A DNA stretch of 33,309 nucleotides from Paracoccaceae bacterium (GTDB lineage: Bacteria; Pseudomonadota; Alphaproteobacteria; Rhodobacterales; Rhodobacteraceae). The stretch covers positions 7,377-40,685 of the forward strand of contig JAGRDO010000004.1 in the NCBI GenBank assembly GCA_020447005.1, written 5' to 3'. This document shows positions 9,502 to 17,789 of this stretch, piece after piece; position 1 is the stretch's first letter; each line of letters opens with the position of its first letter. A program made the position numbers and the translations under genes. The notes beneath the pieces were generated by a model that saw only the letters and a list, made by a program, of their open reading frames with translations, was not told the origin of the DNA and did no database searches.

Positions 9502-9966
9502 ATGGCTGGAAAGATCGACGCGCGTCTGAAGGAACTTGGCATCACCCTTCCCGATGCCCCTGCACCCGCCGCAAACTATGTTCCCTTCGTTCAGACGGGC
9601 GATCTGCTGTTCGTATCGGGCCAGATCAGCCAGGGGCCGGATGGGCTTATCAAGGGGCGGCTGGGCGATTCCATGGACGTCGCCACAGGCGCCGATGCGG
9701 CGCGGCGCTGCGGTCTGTCGCTTCTGGCGCAGGCGCGGGCCGCACTTGGCGGCGATCTGGACCGGATCGTGCGCGTGGTCAAGCTGGGCGGCTTCGTCAA
9801 CTCGACCCCGGATTTCACCGACCAGCCCAAGGTCATCAACGGATGTTCCGATCTTATGGTCGAGGTGCTTGGCGATGCCGGGCGCCATGCCCGCGCCGCG
9901 GTTTCAGCCCCGGCCCTGCCGCTGGGGGTCGCGGTCGAGATCGAGGCCGTCTTTCAGGTCAGATGA
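9502..9966 (+). CDS. RidA family (YjgF/YER057c/UK114) protein
   Basis: A small cytoplasmic enzyme of the RidA superfamily; the archetype hydrolyses reactive enamine/imine intermediates such as 2-aminoacrylate. At 154 residues it is longer than archetypal RidA (about 128) and fits the subgroup with an extended N-terminus (KIDARLKELGITLPDAPAPAANYVP). Visible features are LLFVSGQISQGPDG, VVKLGGFVNSTPDF and HARAAVSAPALPLGVAVEIEAVF, which includes the arginine and glutamate that line the active site in RidA. Whether it has true deaminase activity is an inference. It starts 114 bases after the secretion genes, with AAGAGG before the ATG, and overlaps the next gene by ATGA. Confidence 0.9.
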   Translation: MAGKIDARLKELGITLPDAPAPAANYVPFVQTGDLLFVSGQISQGPDGLIKGRLGDSMDVATGADAARRCGLSLLAQARAALGGDLDRIVRVVKLGGFVNSTPDFTDQPKVINGCSDLMVEVLGDAGRHARAAVSAPALPLGVAVEIEAVFQVR

Positions 9967-10745
9967 TGGCGCCTGAACCGGTCCGGCTTGACGCGGCGTT
10001 TCTTCGCCACCCCATTGCCCATCGCGGTCTGCACGATCGCGCCAGCGGACGGCCGGAAAACTCGATGGCGGCCTTTGCCGCCGCGATCGACGCCGGATAT
10101 GGCATCGAATGCGATATCCAGCCTTCGGCTGACGGCGTTGCGATGGTTTTCCACGATTACGACCTCAGGCGGCTGACCGGCAAGGGCGGCCCGATCACCG
10201 CCATGACCGCGGCCGAGCTTGGCGCAATGCCGATCCACGGCAGCACTGAAACCATTCCGACCCTTGCCGCGCTCTTGCAGCTTGTCGCCGGTCAGGTGCC
10301 GCTTCTTATCGAGATCAAGGATCAGGACGGCGCGGTCGGGCCAAAGGTGGGCCCGCTGGAAGAGGCGGTCGCACGCGATCTGTCCGGATACCGGGGGCCG
10401 GTTGCGGTGATGTCGTTCAACCCCTATTCGGTCGCCGCCATGGCGCGTCTTGCGCCCTCGGTCGCGCGGGGCGTGACGGCGGGCGGGCCGGACGATTCCA
10501 CCTATGATGGTCTGTCGCCCGAACGGGTGGCCGCACTGGGCGATGTCACCGATTACGCCGGGGTCGGGGCAAGTTTCGTGTCCTATGACCACAAACTTCT
10601 GACGCGCCCGGCAATCGCCGGCCTGAAAGCCCGGGGTGCCGCGATCCTGTGCTGGACGATCCGGAGCGAGGCGGAAGAGGCCAGGGCCCGGAAGGTTGCG
10701 CAGAACATCACCTTTGAAAACTATCTGGCAAAGCCCGTCGCTTGA
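9963..10745 (+). CDS. Glycerophosphodiester phosphodiesterase
   Basis: Hydrolyses glycerophosphodiesters (deacylated phospholipids) to glycerol-3-phosphate and an alcohol. The GDPD TIM-barrel signature is complete: IAHRG (His20), PENSMAAF, ECDIQ with Glu49 and Asp51 as metal ligands, FHDYDLRRLT with catalytic His64, and LLIEIKDQ. The C-terminal WTIRSEAE motif, usual for the family, is also present. It has 260 residues and no signal peptide, so it is probably cytoplasmic (UgpQ-like). The start ATG at 9963 overlaps the RidA stop; ATG 9966 is directly adjacent and equally possible. It is translationally linked to the preceding gene and probably to the following one. Confidence 0.93.
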   Translation: MMAPEPVRLDAAFLRHPIAHRGLHDRASGRPENSMAAFAAAIDAGYGIECDIQPSADGVAMVFHDYDLRRLTGKGGPITAMTAAELGAMPIHGSTETIPTLAALLQLVAGQVPLLIEIKDQDGAVGPKVGPLEEAVARDLSGYRGPVAVMSFNPYSVAAMARLAPSVARGVTAGGPDDSTYDGLSPERVAALGDVTDYAGVGASFVSYDHKLLTRPAIAGLKARGAAILCWTIRSEAEEARARKVAQNITFENYLAKPVA

Positions 10746-10792
10746 CGTCGAAGGCCAATGCCGGCGAAGTCACGCGAAAGGATTCCGATGAC

Positions 10793-11971
10793 ATGCCGCG
10801 CAAGACGATCGAAATCACCGCACTTCCGGATATTGCCGCCATCGCGCCGGCCGACTGGGATGCCTGCGCTTGCCCCGAGGCCGCCGATGGCCGGGCGCAG
10901 GACCCTTTCACCACCCACCGGTTTCTCGCCGCACTCGAACGCTCGGGGTCGGTCGGTCCCGGCACCGGCTGGCAGCCGCATCATCTGATCGCCACAACCG
11001 ACGGTAACGTGGTTGCCGTCATGCCGCTTTACGCAAAAAGCCATAGTCAGGGCGAATATATCTTCGATTTTGCCTGGGCAGACGCCTTTGAACGGGCGGG
11101 GGGACGGTATTACCCCAAGCTGCAGGCGGCCGTGCCCTTCACCCCGGTCACGGGGCGCCGCTTCCTGACCCGCCCGGGCTGGGAAACCGCCGGGCGGGCG
11201 GCGCTGATCGAGGCGCTTGTGCGCGTTGCCTCGGAAAACGACCTCTCATCGGCTCATATCACCTTTTGCACCGGGGACGAGGCCGACGCGGGCGAGAAAA
11301 TGGGGCTTTTGCGGCGTGTAACCCAGCAATACCATTGGGAAAATCACGGCTACCGCGATTTTGAATCCTTTCTTGGCGACCTGTCGTCGCGCAAGCGCAA
11401 GGCGATCCGCAAAGAGCGTTCGGGCGCCATGGAATTTGGCGGAACGATCCGCGTTCTGACCGGCGATGACCTTTGCCCCGAACATTGGTCCGCCTTCTGG
11501 GCGTTCTATCAGGATACCGGCGCGCGCAAATGGGGCAGGCCCTACCTGACACGCGCGTTTTTCGACGAACTGCATCGGACGATGCGCGACGATGTCATCC
11601 TTATCCTCGCCGAACGTGATGGCAGGCCTGTCGCGGGGGCCCTGAATTTTCTTGGCCGCGACACGCTTTATGGCCGCTACTGGGGGGCGGTCGAGGATCA
11701 CCGCTTCCTGCATTTCGAATGCTGCTATTACCGCGCGATGGACGAGGCCATCGCCCGCGGGCTGGCCCGGGTAGAGGCCGGGGCGCAGGGCGAACACAAG
11801 CTTGCGCGCGGCTATCTGCCCGTCGCCACGCATTCCTTGCACTGGATCGCCAACCCGGCCTTCCGCAACGCGGTCGCGCAGTTTCTTGCGGCCGAGAGCC
11901 ACGCGGTGGCCGATGAAATGGCCGTTCTTGCCGAATACGGACCATTTCGAAAACCGCAAGACGGGGGCTGA
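10793..11971 (+). CDS. FemAB-like N-acyltransferase (COG3146/DUF482 type)
   Basis: A member of the FemAB-like branch of the GNAT fold, annotated as a predicted peptidoglycan-related N-acyltransferase; the substrate is not established. The start at 10793 (MPRKTIEITALP) gives 392 residues. A TTG at 10742 that overlaps the preceding stop is possible but adds residues unlike the family. Visible family traits are DPFTTHRFLAALERSGSVG, DFAWADAFERAGGRYYPKLQ, LSSRKRKAIRKER, FYQDTGARKWGRPYLTRAFF and ARVEAGAQGEHKLARGYLP. These proteins tend to occur singly in alphaproteobacteria. Its place after the phosphodiesterase suggests co-transcription; a shared envelope role is only an inference. Confidence 0.86.
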   Translation: MPRKTIEITALPDIAAIAPADWDACACPEAADGRAQDPFTTHRFLAALERSGSVGPGTGWQPHHLIATTDGNVVAVMPLYAKSHSQGEYIFDFAWADAFERAGGRYYPKLQAAVPFTPVTGRRFLTRPGWETAGRAALIEALVRVASENDLSSAHITFCTGDEADAGEKMGLLRRVTQQYHWENHGYRDFESFLGDLSSRKRKAIRKERSGAMEFGGTIRVLTGDDLCPEHWSAFWAFYQDTGARKWGRPYLTRAFFDELHRTMRDDVILILAERDGRPVAGALNFLGRDTLYGRYWGAVEDHRFLHFECCYYRAMDEAIARGLARVEAGAQGEHKLARGYLPVATHSLHWIANPAFRNAVAQFLAAESHAVADEMAVLAEYGPFRKPQDGG

Positions 11972-12067
11972 CCGGAACCCCTGAGTGGCATAGGATCGTC
12001 ACCATCCGCACTGCCTTGGGCTGACAGAGGCTCGGGTAATTTGATCCGGAAGAAATGGATATCCGCG

Positions 12068-12682
12068 ATGGAACACGATCTCGTTCTTTATTCCAACCCG
12101 ATGTCGCGCGGAAGAATCGCACGGTGGATGCTGGAGGAAGTCGGCCGGCCTTACGAGGTTCGCTACCTTGAATACGGCGCGCCAATGAAAGCGCCCGAAT
12201 ATCGCGCCATCAACCCGATGGGCAAGGTCCCGACACTGGTTCACGGGGCACGGATCGTGACCGAATATGCCGCGATCTGCGCCTATCTTGCCGATACGTT
12301 TCCCGAAGCCGGGCTGGTGCCCCATGATCGCAGCGCCTATTACCGCTGGCTGTTTTTCGGCGCCGGCCCGTTGGAGGCGGCGATAATTACGAAAGCGCTG
12401 GGCTGGCAGGTCCCCGAAGACCGCCGCGGCATGGTGGGGTTCGGCTCGATAGAGACGACCTATGCCGCACTCGAAACCGCGCTTTCCAATTCCCCCTATC
12501 TGGCCGGCGAGACGTTTTCGGCAGCCGATGTGGCGACAGGATCGCAGATCGGCTTCGGCCTTCAGTTCGGCACGATCGAGGCGCGACCGGCCTTCACCGC
12601 CTATTGGGACAGGATCCGGACAAGACCGGCCCTGATCCGGGCAAACGATGCGGACAATGCCGCGATGCCAGCGAAGGAGTGA
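12068..12682 (+). CDS. Glutathione S-transferase family protein
   Basis: A cytosolic GST with an N-terminal thioredoxin-like domain (about 1-78) and a helical C-terminal domain. The N-terminal part reads LVLYSNPMSRGRIARWMLEE, with a Ser at the position expected for the glutathione-activating residue, then INPMGKVPTLV with the cis-proline and the glutathione-binding IVTEYAAI. The C-terminal domain has YLAGETFSAADVATGSQIGF, the conserved N-capping box of GSTs. The ATG at 12068 gives 204 residues; the TTG at 12041 is an unlikely extension. The substrate is unknown. Only two bases separate its stop from the next gene, so the two are probably co-expressed. Confidence 0.9.
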   Translation: MEHDLVLYSNPMSRGRIARWMLEEVGRPYEVRYLEYGAPMKAPEYRAINPMGKVPTLVHGARIVTEYAAICAYLADTFPEAGLVPHDRSAYYRWLFFGAGPLEAAIITKALGWQVPEDRRGMVGFGSIETTYAALETALSNSPYLAGETFSAADVATGSQIGFGLQFGTIEARPAFTAYWDRIRTRPALIRANDADNAAMPAKE

Positions 12683-12684
12683 CA

Positions 12685-13053
12685 ATGGCCAACCTTTTGG
12701 ACAAGCCTGAACGCGACGCCTCTATCCCCGATCTCGGGCGATCCGGCTGGTACGCTGTTGACGGGCGTGACGCGATCCGGAAGATATGGAAATTCAGGAA
12801 CTTTTCTGAGGCATGGGGCTTCATGTCCCGCGCGGCATTGCAGGCCGAAAAGCTGGGCCATCATCCCGAATGGACCAATATCTACAACACCGTCGACGTG
12901 ACCCTGACCACGCATGATTGCCACGGGCTGTCGGCGCTGGACGTGACCCTGGCGCGGCGGATGGATGCCATCGCGGGCGCGGCTGAGGTTCAGCACGATC
13001 ACGGCGCACCGGTCGAATGTCTCTGCACGCTCCACGCGGCGCGTGACCGCTGA
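12685..13053 (+). CDS. phhB: Pterin-4-alpha-carbinolamine dehydratase
   Basis: Dehydrates 4a-hydroxytetrahydrobiopterin formed by aromatic amino acid hydroxylases, and belongs to the PCD/DCoH family. The 122-residue protein carries the family core: KIWKFRNFSEAWGFMSRAALQAEKLGHHPEW, TNIYNTVDVTLTTHDCHGLS and LDVTLARRMD. The histidine pair in GHHPEW and the later His in LTTHD are the expected active-site residues. The ATG at 12685 has AAGGAG six bases before it. The C-terminus VECLCTLHAARDR extends about 20 residues past the core. No phenylalanine hydroxylase is visible nearby, so it may serve another pterin. Confidence 0.92.
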   Translation: MANLLDKPERDASIPDLGRSGWYAVDGRDAIRKIWKFRNFSEAWGFMSRAALQAEKLGHHPEWTNIYNTVDVTLTTHDCHGLSALDVTLARRMDAIAGAAEVQHDHGAPVECLCTLHAARDR

Positions 13054-13067
13054 GGCGGGCCACCGCC
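13054..13067. terminator. Short hairpin between convergent genes
   Basis: GGCGG-GCCA-CCGCC is a 5-bp stem starting directly after the phhB stop. Only 18 bases separate phhB from the convergent peroxiredoxin gene. It has no T-run and may be incidental. Confidence 0.25.
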
Positions 13068-13071
13068 GAGG

Positions 13072-13560
13072 TCAGATCGCGGCCAGCAGCGCCTCGCCCC
13101 CTGAAGCCTCGCACGTGCTGCGGCTTTCCTCGGGGTGGAACACCTTGACCACGCCATCCTCGGCAAAGAGGGCATAGCGCTGCGAACGATTGATGAACCC
13201 GACCGCCGGCGCGGAAAACGCCATCCCGGCCGCGATCGTGAAATCGCCGCCCGGATCGGCGAGCATCGTGATCCCTGCCTGACTGGCCCCGGTCGCGTCC
13301 CCCCAGGCCCGCATCACAAAGGGATCGTTGACCGAGATACAGATGATTTCATCGACGCCCTTCGCATCAAAACCGGGTTTGGTCCGGATGAAACTGGGAA
13401 CATGGGCCGAAGTGCAGGTGCTGGTAAACGCACCCGGAAGGCCGAATATCACGACCCTTCTTCCCCGCAACCTGTCGCCAAGGCGAACGGTTTCGGGGCC
13501 CGCGTCGCCCATCTTCAGCAGCACGGCATCCGGCAGGCCTTTTCCCACTGTAATCGCCAC
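13072..13560 (-). CDS. Peroxiredoxin (Prx5-type thiol peroxidase)
   Basis: Reduces hydrogen peroxide and organic peroxides through a cysteine. The motif GLPGAFTSTCTSAHVPSF places the peroxidatic cysteine at residue 49, and the PGAFT-TC form with HVP is typical of the Prx5 class, often glutaredoxin- or glutathione-dependent. A further cysteine near the C-terminus (RSTCEASGG) could be resolving. The GTG at 13560 gives 162 residues and has GGGAG eight bases before it; a GTG at 13566 is possible but too close to that site. It is divergent from the ferredoxin-type reductase across about 78 bases. Confidence 0.93.
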   Translation of the reverse strand: MAITVGKGLPDAVLLKMGDAGPETVRLGDRLRGRRVVIFGLPGAFTSTCTSAHVPSFIRTKPGFDAKGVDEIICISVNDPFVMRAWGDATGASQAGITMLADPGGDFTIAAGMAFSAPAVGFINRSQRYALFAEDGVVKVFHPEESRSTCEASGGEALLAAI

Positions 13561-13638
13561 TCTCACCTCTCCCTAGATTGCGTTTCGGCCCGGCAAGGAT
13601 ATAGGGTCCACGCCACGGAAGACCAGAGGAGATAGCGG

Positions 13639-14847
13639 ATGAGCGGGATCGTCATCGTCGGTGCGGGCCAGGCCGGAGCGTCGATGGCCGCCAGGCTTCG
13701 TTCTCTGGGCTATGACGGGGCCCTGACGCTGATCGGCGCAGAGGCCGCGCCCCCCTATCAGCGCCCGCCGCTTTCAAAAGGCTATCTCCTTGGCGAGACC
13801 AGCCTTGAACGGCTTTATCTCCGCGCGCCTTCCTTCTGGGCCGAGCAGGACGTGGACCTGAAGCTGGGCAAGGCGGCAACCGCCATCCTGCCGGGGGAAA
13901 AAACCCTGATGGTCGGTGACGAACGGCTGGTCTATGACCAGCTCGCGCTGACCACCGGATCGGTGCCCCGGCGCCTGCCCGCCGCGATCGGAGGCGCGCT
14001 GAAGGGTGTCTACACCGTCCGGACATTGCAGGATGTCGACGACATGGCGGCCGAGTTCCAACCCGGACGCCGGCTTCTGGTCATCGGCGGCGGGTATATC
14101 GGGCTTGAGGCCGCGGCCGTCGGTGCAAAACTCGGGCTGCGCGTGACACTGGTCGAGATGGCCGACCGGATCCTGCAGCGCGTGGCGGCCGCTGAAACGT
14201 CAGATTACTTTCGCGCGCTTCACCAAAGCCACGGCGTCGATATCCGCGAAGGAACCGGCCTTTCGAAACTGACCGGCGACGGCCGGGTCGACGGCGCAAT
14301 CCTGTCGGATGGCAGCAGCCTCGCGACCGATTTCGTCATCGTCGGCGTGGGGATCGCTCCGGACACGGCGCTTGCCGAAGCGGCCGGATTGTCTATCGAA
14401 AACGGCATTCGCACCGACGCGTTCGGGCGCAGCTCCGATCCGTCGATCTGGGCGGCAGGCGATTGCGCGTCCTTTCCCCATCAGGGCGGGCGGATCCGGC
14501 TGGAAAGCGTCGGCAATGCCATCGATCAGGCCGAGATCGTGGCCGCGAACATGCTGGGCGCCGAAACGCCATATGCCGCCAGGCCCTGGTTCTGGTCAGA
14601 CCAGTATGACGTGAAACTCCAGATCGCCGGGCTGAATGCCGGCTATGACCGGATCGTCACCCGGCGGGGCGACGACGGCGCGGTCAGCTTCTGGTATTAC
14701 CGTGGCGCAACCCTTCTCGCGCTCGATGCGATGAACGACGCGCGCAGCTACATGGTAGGCAAACGGCTGATCGAGACAGGAAAATCCCCCGACCCCGCGA
14801 TCATCGCCGACAGCACCGCCGATCTCAAGCCGCTCTTGCGCCCATGA
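13639..14847 (+). CDS. FAD-dependent ferredoxin-type reductase
   Basis: A pyridine-nucleotide-disulfide oxidoreductase family flavoprotein like putidaredoxin or rhodocoxin reductase, which passes electrons from NAD(P)H through FAD to a ferredoxin. The FAD Rossmann motif is IVIVGAGQAGASMAARL (about 4-20), the NAD(P)H motif LLVIGGGYIGLEAAAVG (about 147), and the second FAD motif SIWAAGDCASFPH. PYQRPPLSKGYL is the characteristic early block. The C-terminal domain has the usual WFWSDQYDVKLQIAGL. It has 402 residues, standard for the family. GAGGAG lies seven bases before the ATG. The redox partner and oxygenase are not in this window. The stop overlaps rsmD by ATGA. Confidence 0.92.
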   Translation: MSGIVIVGAGQAGASMAARLRSLGYDGALTLIGAEAAPPYQRPPLSKGYLLGETSLERLYLRAPSFWAEQDVDLKLGKAATAILPGEKTLMVGDERLVYDQLALTTGSVPRRLPAAIGGALKGVYTVRTLQDVDDMAAEFQPGRRLLVIGGGYIGLEAAAVGAKLGLRVTLVEMADRILQRVAAAETSDYFRALHQSHGVDIREGTGLSKLTGDGRVDGAILSDGSSLATDFVIVGVGIAPDTALAEAAGLSIENGIRTDAFGRSSDPSIWAAGDCASFPHQGGRIRLESVGNAIDQAEIVAANMLGAETPYAARPWFWSDQYDVKLQIAGLNAGYDRIVTRRGDDGAVSFWYYRGATLLALDAMNDARSYMVGKRLIETGKSPDPAIIADSTADLKPLLRP

Positions 14848-15407
14848 GGATCATCGGAGGACAAAGACGCGGGCTCCGGCTCGCCGAGATCGGCGCAGGC
14901 GATGCGTCGGCCCATCTGCGCCCGACATCGGACCGCGTCCGTGAAGCGATCTTCAATCTCTTGATGAACGGCCCCTATGGCAATCCGGTCGAGCGCGCCC
15001 GCGTCCTCGACCTGTTTGCCGGAACCGGCGCCCTCGGGCTGGAAGCGCTCTCGCGCGGGGCCGCGCGTGTCGCCTTTGTGGATGACGGTGTCGTGTCGCG
15101 CGCGCTCCTGCGCCAGAACATCGAAAAGATGCAGGCAATGGGTGCGACCGATGTCTGGCGCCGGGATGCCACACGTATGGGCCCGAACCGCGGCGCGGGC
15201 TATTCGCTTGTCTTCCTCGATCCCCCCTATGGCAAGGGGCTTGGCGAAAAGGCCGTTGCCTCACTCCGGGCAGGCGACTGGCTGGCCCCCGGCGCGTTGA
15301 TCGTGTGGGAAGAAAACTCCCCCCCCGAACTGCCGGCCTGGGCAGAGCTGCGCGATCAGCGCCGCTATGGCGACACCCTCGTCACGATCGCCGGGGCCAG
15401 CGAATGA
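14844..15407 (+). CDS. rsmD: 16S rRNA (guanine(966)-N(2))-methyltransferase RsmD
   Basis: Methylates N2 of G966 in 16S rRNA using S-adenosylmethionine during 30S assembly. The family start MRIIGGQRRGLRL is present, followed by LRPTSDRVREAIFNLL, the SAM-binding loop VLDLFAGTGALGLEALSRGA (about 53-72) and the catalytic motif LDPPYG, close to the NPPF/DPPY motif of N2-guanine methyltransferases. The length of 187 residues is normal. It overlaps both neighbours by ATGA, so the reductase, rsmD and the HAD gene read as one transcript. Confidence 0.95.
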   Translation: MRIIGGQRRGLRLAEIGAGDASAHLRPTSDRVREAIFNLLMNGPYGNPVERARVLDLFAGTGALGLEALSRGAARVAFVDDGVVSRALLRQNIEKMQAMGATDVWRRDATRMGPNRGAGYSLVFLDPPYGKGLGEKAVASLRAGDWLAPGALIVWEENSPPELPAWAELRDQRRYGDTLVTIAGASE

Positions 15408-16051
15408 ACCGGGCGGCCGTACTTTTCGATTGTGACGGGGTCATCGTCGACAGCGAGCCGATCACCGATCGGGTCATCGCCGCAAACCTCACGCGCCACG
15501 GCCTTGCCGTCGCGCCGCAAGAGGTCCACCGCCTTTTCGTCGGCGGCACGATGGCTTCGGTTGGCGATTATGCCAGCAGGCATGGGGCGCAGCTGCCGGC
15601 GGACTGGCTTTCCGCCATCTACGCCGAAATCTTCGACGAACTTGCCAAAGGCACGCCGCTCGTGCCCGGCATCGGCACGGTCTTCGATGCGCTCGACCGC
15701 GCGGGCATACCCTTCGCCGTCGGTTCCAACGGACCCCATGCCAAGATGGCCGTCACCCTCGGCCAGCACCCCGAAATCCTGTCACGGCTCCGGCACCGCG
15801 TCTTTTCGCGCGAAGATGTCGCCCGGCCGAAACCCGCGCCCGATCTCTACCTTCACGCGGCCAGGGCGCTTGATGCGCACCCGTCCCGGACCGCCGTGAT
15901 CGAAGACAGCGCCACCGGCATCCGCGCGGCCCGTGCCGCCGGCATGCAGGCCTTCGGCTACGCCCCGGACGGCGGCGGCGCCAACCTCGCCGCAGAAGGC
16001 GCCCATGTCTTTCACCGCATGGCGGACCTGCCCGCGCTTCTCGGCCTCTGA
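15404..16051 (+). CDS. HAD-superfamily phosphatase (subfamily IA)
   Basis: A cytoplasmic sugar-phosphate or phosphoglycolate-type phosphatase. All four HAD motifs are present: motif I LFDCDGVIVDSE (nucleophile Asp9, acid/base Asp11), motif II VGSNG (Ser108), motif III RPKPAPD (Lys143) and motif IV VIEDSATG (Glu167, Asp168). The helical cap lies between motifs I and II. The 215-residue length and DGVIVDSEP resemble 6-phosphogluconate phosphatase/beta-phosphoglucomutase-like members, but the substrate cannot be read from the sequence. The start at 15404 overlaps the rsmD stop as ATGA. Confidence 0.9.
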   Translation: MNRAAVLFDCDGVIVDSEPITDRVIAANLTRHGLAVAPQEVHRLFVGGTMASVGDYASRHGAQLPADWLSAIYAEIFDELAKGTPLVPGIGTVFDALDRAGIPFAVGSNGPHAKMAVTLGQHPEILSRLRHRVFSREDVARPKPAPDLYLHAARALDAHPSRTAVIEDSATGIRAARAAGMQAFGYAPDGGGANLAAEGAHVFHRMADLPALLGL

Positions 16052-16052
16052 T

Positions 16053-16100
16053 TTCTTCATTGCCCAAATACCCCCGGGGGTCCGGGGGTGGAACCCCCGG
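16053..16100 (+). repeat. Stop-adjacent repeat, copy A (TTCTTCATTGC...AAATAC plus GC hairpin)
   Basis: Beginning one base after the HAD stop, this reads TTCTTCATTGCCCAAATAC and then a GC block whose CCGGGGG (16082-16088) pairs with CCCCCGG (16094-16100) across a 5-base loop. The same leader and hairpin occur at 28850-28902. It lies between the convergent HAD and map genes, where it probably acts as a terminator or RNA-end element. I have an impression that this type of element is common in Rhodobacterales genomes, but cannot check that here. Confidence 0.72.
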
Positions 16101-16130
16101 CGGATCGGCCCGGCATCAGCCGGGACGAAA

Positions 16131-16937
16131 TCACCGTGTCGGGAAAAACCGCCCCGCAGGCGAAAGGGTAAAGATCTCGCAACCATCGGCGGTCACACCC
16201 ACCGAATGCTCGAACTGGGCCGAAAGCGACTTGTCGCGGGTAACGGCTGTCCAGTCATCGGCCAGAACCTTGGTCTCGGGCCGGCCAAGATTGACCATCG
16301 GCTCGATCGTGAAGAACATGCCCTCTTCCAGTCGCGGCCCGGTTCCGGGCCGGCCGTAATGCAGCACGTTCGGCGGCGCGTGGAAGACCCGCCCCAGCCC
16401 GTGACCGCAGAAATCGCGCACGATACTCATGCGCTGCGCTTCGGCATAGGACTGAATGGCATGGCCGATATCGCCGAAGGTATTGCCGGGCCTGACCGCT
16501 TCGATCCCCAGCATCAGGGCATCATGGGTGACCTCGATCAAACGCTCTGCCTTGCGGGAAAGCGTGCCGGCCACATACATCCGGCTGGTATCGCCATACC
16601 AGCCGTCGACGATCACCGTCACGTCGATGTTCAGGATATCCCCGTCCTTCAGCACCTTCGGCCCGGGAATGCCATGGCAGACCACGTGGTTCACCGAAAT
16701 GCACGAGGCATGCCGATAGCCGCGATAGCCGATCGTGGCCGAGCGCGCGCCCGCCGTCTCCACCCGCCCGCGGATGAAATCGTCGATCGCCTCGGTCGCG
16801 ACGCCGGGCTCGACCAGCGCCGCGACATCGTCGAGGATCGCCGCCGCAAGCAGGCCGGCCCGGTGCATGCCCGCAAAGTCGTCGGGCTCGTATATCCTTA
16901 TCCCGTCCCTGGTCAGACGGCCGCGGGGATCGTCCAC
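16131..16937 (-). CDS. map: Methionine aminopeptidase, type I
   Basis: Removes the initiator methionine from nascent proteins and is usually essential. The di-metal ligands are all present: Asp105 and Asp116 (ILNIDVTVIV, YGDTSRMY), His179 (FCGHGLGRVFH), Glu212 (FTIEPMV) and Glu243 (QFEHSVGVT), with the substrate-side His88 in NHVVCHGIP. The GTG at 16937 has AAGGAGAG just upstream and gives 268 residues, a normal type I length; the open frame runs on to 17204, but that part is non-coding or belongs to the divergent gene. It converges with the HAD gene. Confidence 0.95.
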   Translation of the reverse strand: MDDPRGRLTRDGIRIYEPDDFAGMHRAGLLAAAILDDVAALVEPGVATEAIDDFIRGRVETAGARSATIGYRGYRHASCISVNHVVCHGIPGPKVLKDGDILNIDVTVIVDGWYGDTSRMYVAGTLSRKAERLIEVTHDALMLGIEAVRPGNTFGDIGHAIQSYAEAQRMSIVRDFCGHGLGRVFHAPPNVLHYGRPGTGPRLEEGMFFTIEPMVNLGRPETKVLADDWTAVTRDKSLSAQFEHSVGVTADGCEIFTLSPAGRFFPTR

Positions 16938-17057
16938 CGCTCTCTCCTTTTCCGTGCTTTGACCGATTAGATAGTCAACAATGCGCCCGATGACCAGAGG
17001 CGGGGCTTTTCCCTTCCGGCACTCTTGCGTAATGCTGAAGCGGAAAGGAGCCCGTCC

Positions 17058-17789
17058 ATGACCAATCCCACGGCTGCCATCCTGATCATCGGCGACGAAA
17101 TTCTTTCCGGCCGCACACGGGACGCCAACATGCATTTCCTGGCGGGCGAGCTTGCCCGTATCGGAGTAGACCTGAGAGAGGCGCGTTTCGTTCCGGACCG
17201 GCATGAGGCGATCATTTCAGCCGTGAATGACCTCCGCTCCGGTCACGACCACCTCTTCACATCCGGCGGTATCGGGCCAACCCATGACGATATCACCGCC
17301 GATGCGATCGCTGCGGCACTGGGCGTCCGCCTTGCCATTCGCGAGGATGCCCGCGCCCTTCTCGCCGCCCATTACGACCGGACGGGGCTGGACTTCAACG
17401 CCGCCCGCCAGCGCATGGCGCGCATTCCCGAAGGCGCCACGCTGATCGACAACCCGATTTCGACCGCGCCGGGCTTCAGTCTGGAAAACGTCCATGTCAT
17501 GGCAGGTGTGCCCAACATCTTTCAGGCGATGGTCGCCTCGCTTTTGCCGCGCCTGGCCGGGGGGCGCCCGCTTCTCAGCCAGACCCTGCGAATCGATCAG
17601 GGCGAAGGCGTCATCGCCGGCCCGCTCGGCGACCTTGCCCGCGAATTCGCCGATCTCGGCATCGGCTCCTACCCGTTCATCCAGAACGGGGCCCATGGGT
17701 CCAACATCGTGATCCGCGGCACCGATGCCGCGCGGCTCGATGCGGCGATGGCGCGGCTTGCCGCAATTTTCCCGAAAGCTGGCACATGA
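17058..17789 (+). CDS. CinA N-terminal/MoaB-like molybdopterin-binding domain protein
   Basis: A protein of the MoCF-biosynthesis (MoaB/MogA/CinA-N) fold. The opening AAILIIGDEILSGRTRDAN and TSGGIGPTHDDIT are the signature blocks. It has 243 residues and lacks the C-terminal CinA nicotinamide-nucleotide amidase domain, so it is the stand-alone form annotated as competence/damage-inducible protein A homologue or molybdopterin-binding protein. Its reaction is not established; a pyrophosphatase role as in full-length CinA is possible. The ATG at 17058 has AAGGAG eight bases before it. It is divergent from map and overlaps the following GNAT gene by ATGA. Confidence 0.88.
   Translation: MTNPTAAILIIGDEILSGRTRDANMHFLAGELARIGVDLREARFVPDRHEAIISAVNDLRSGHDHLFTSGGIGPTHDDITADAIAAALGVRLAIREDARALLAAHYDRTGLDFNAARQRMARIPEGATLIDNPISTAPGFSLENVHVMAGVPNIFQAMVASLLPRLAGGRPLLSQTLRIDQGEGVIAGPLGDLAREFADLGIGSYPFIQNGAHGSNIVIRGTDAARLDAAMARLAAIFPKAGT

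Noticed and set aside
6350-12000. Possible toxin or bacteriocin cluster around the ABC transporter
   Set aside because: The transporter has no C39 peptidase domain, there is no small precursor gene, and the neighbours are metabolic enzymes.
13135-13635. Plus-strand open frame of 166 codons opposite the peroxiredoxin
   Set aside because: It overlaps the peroxiredoxin entirely and runs into the control region of the reductase, with no family resemblance.
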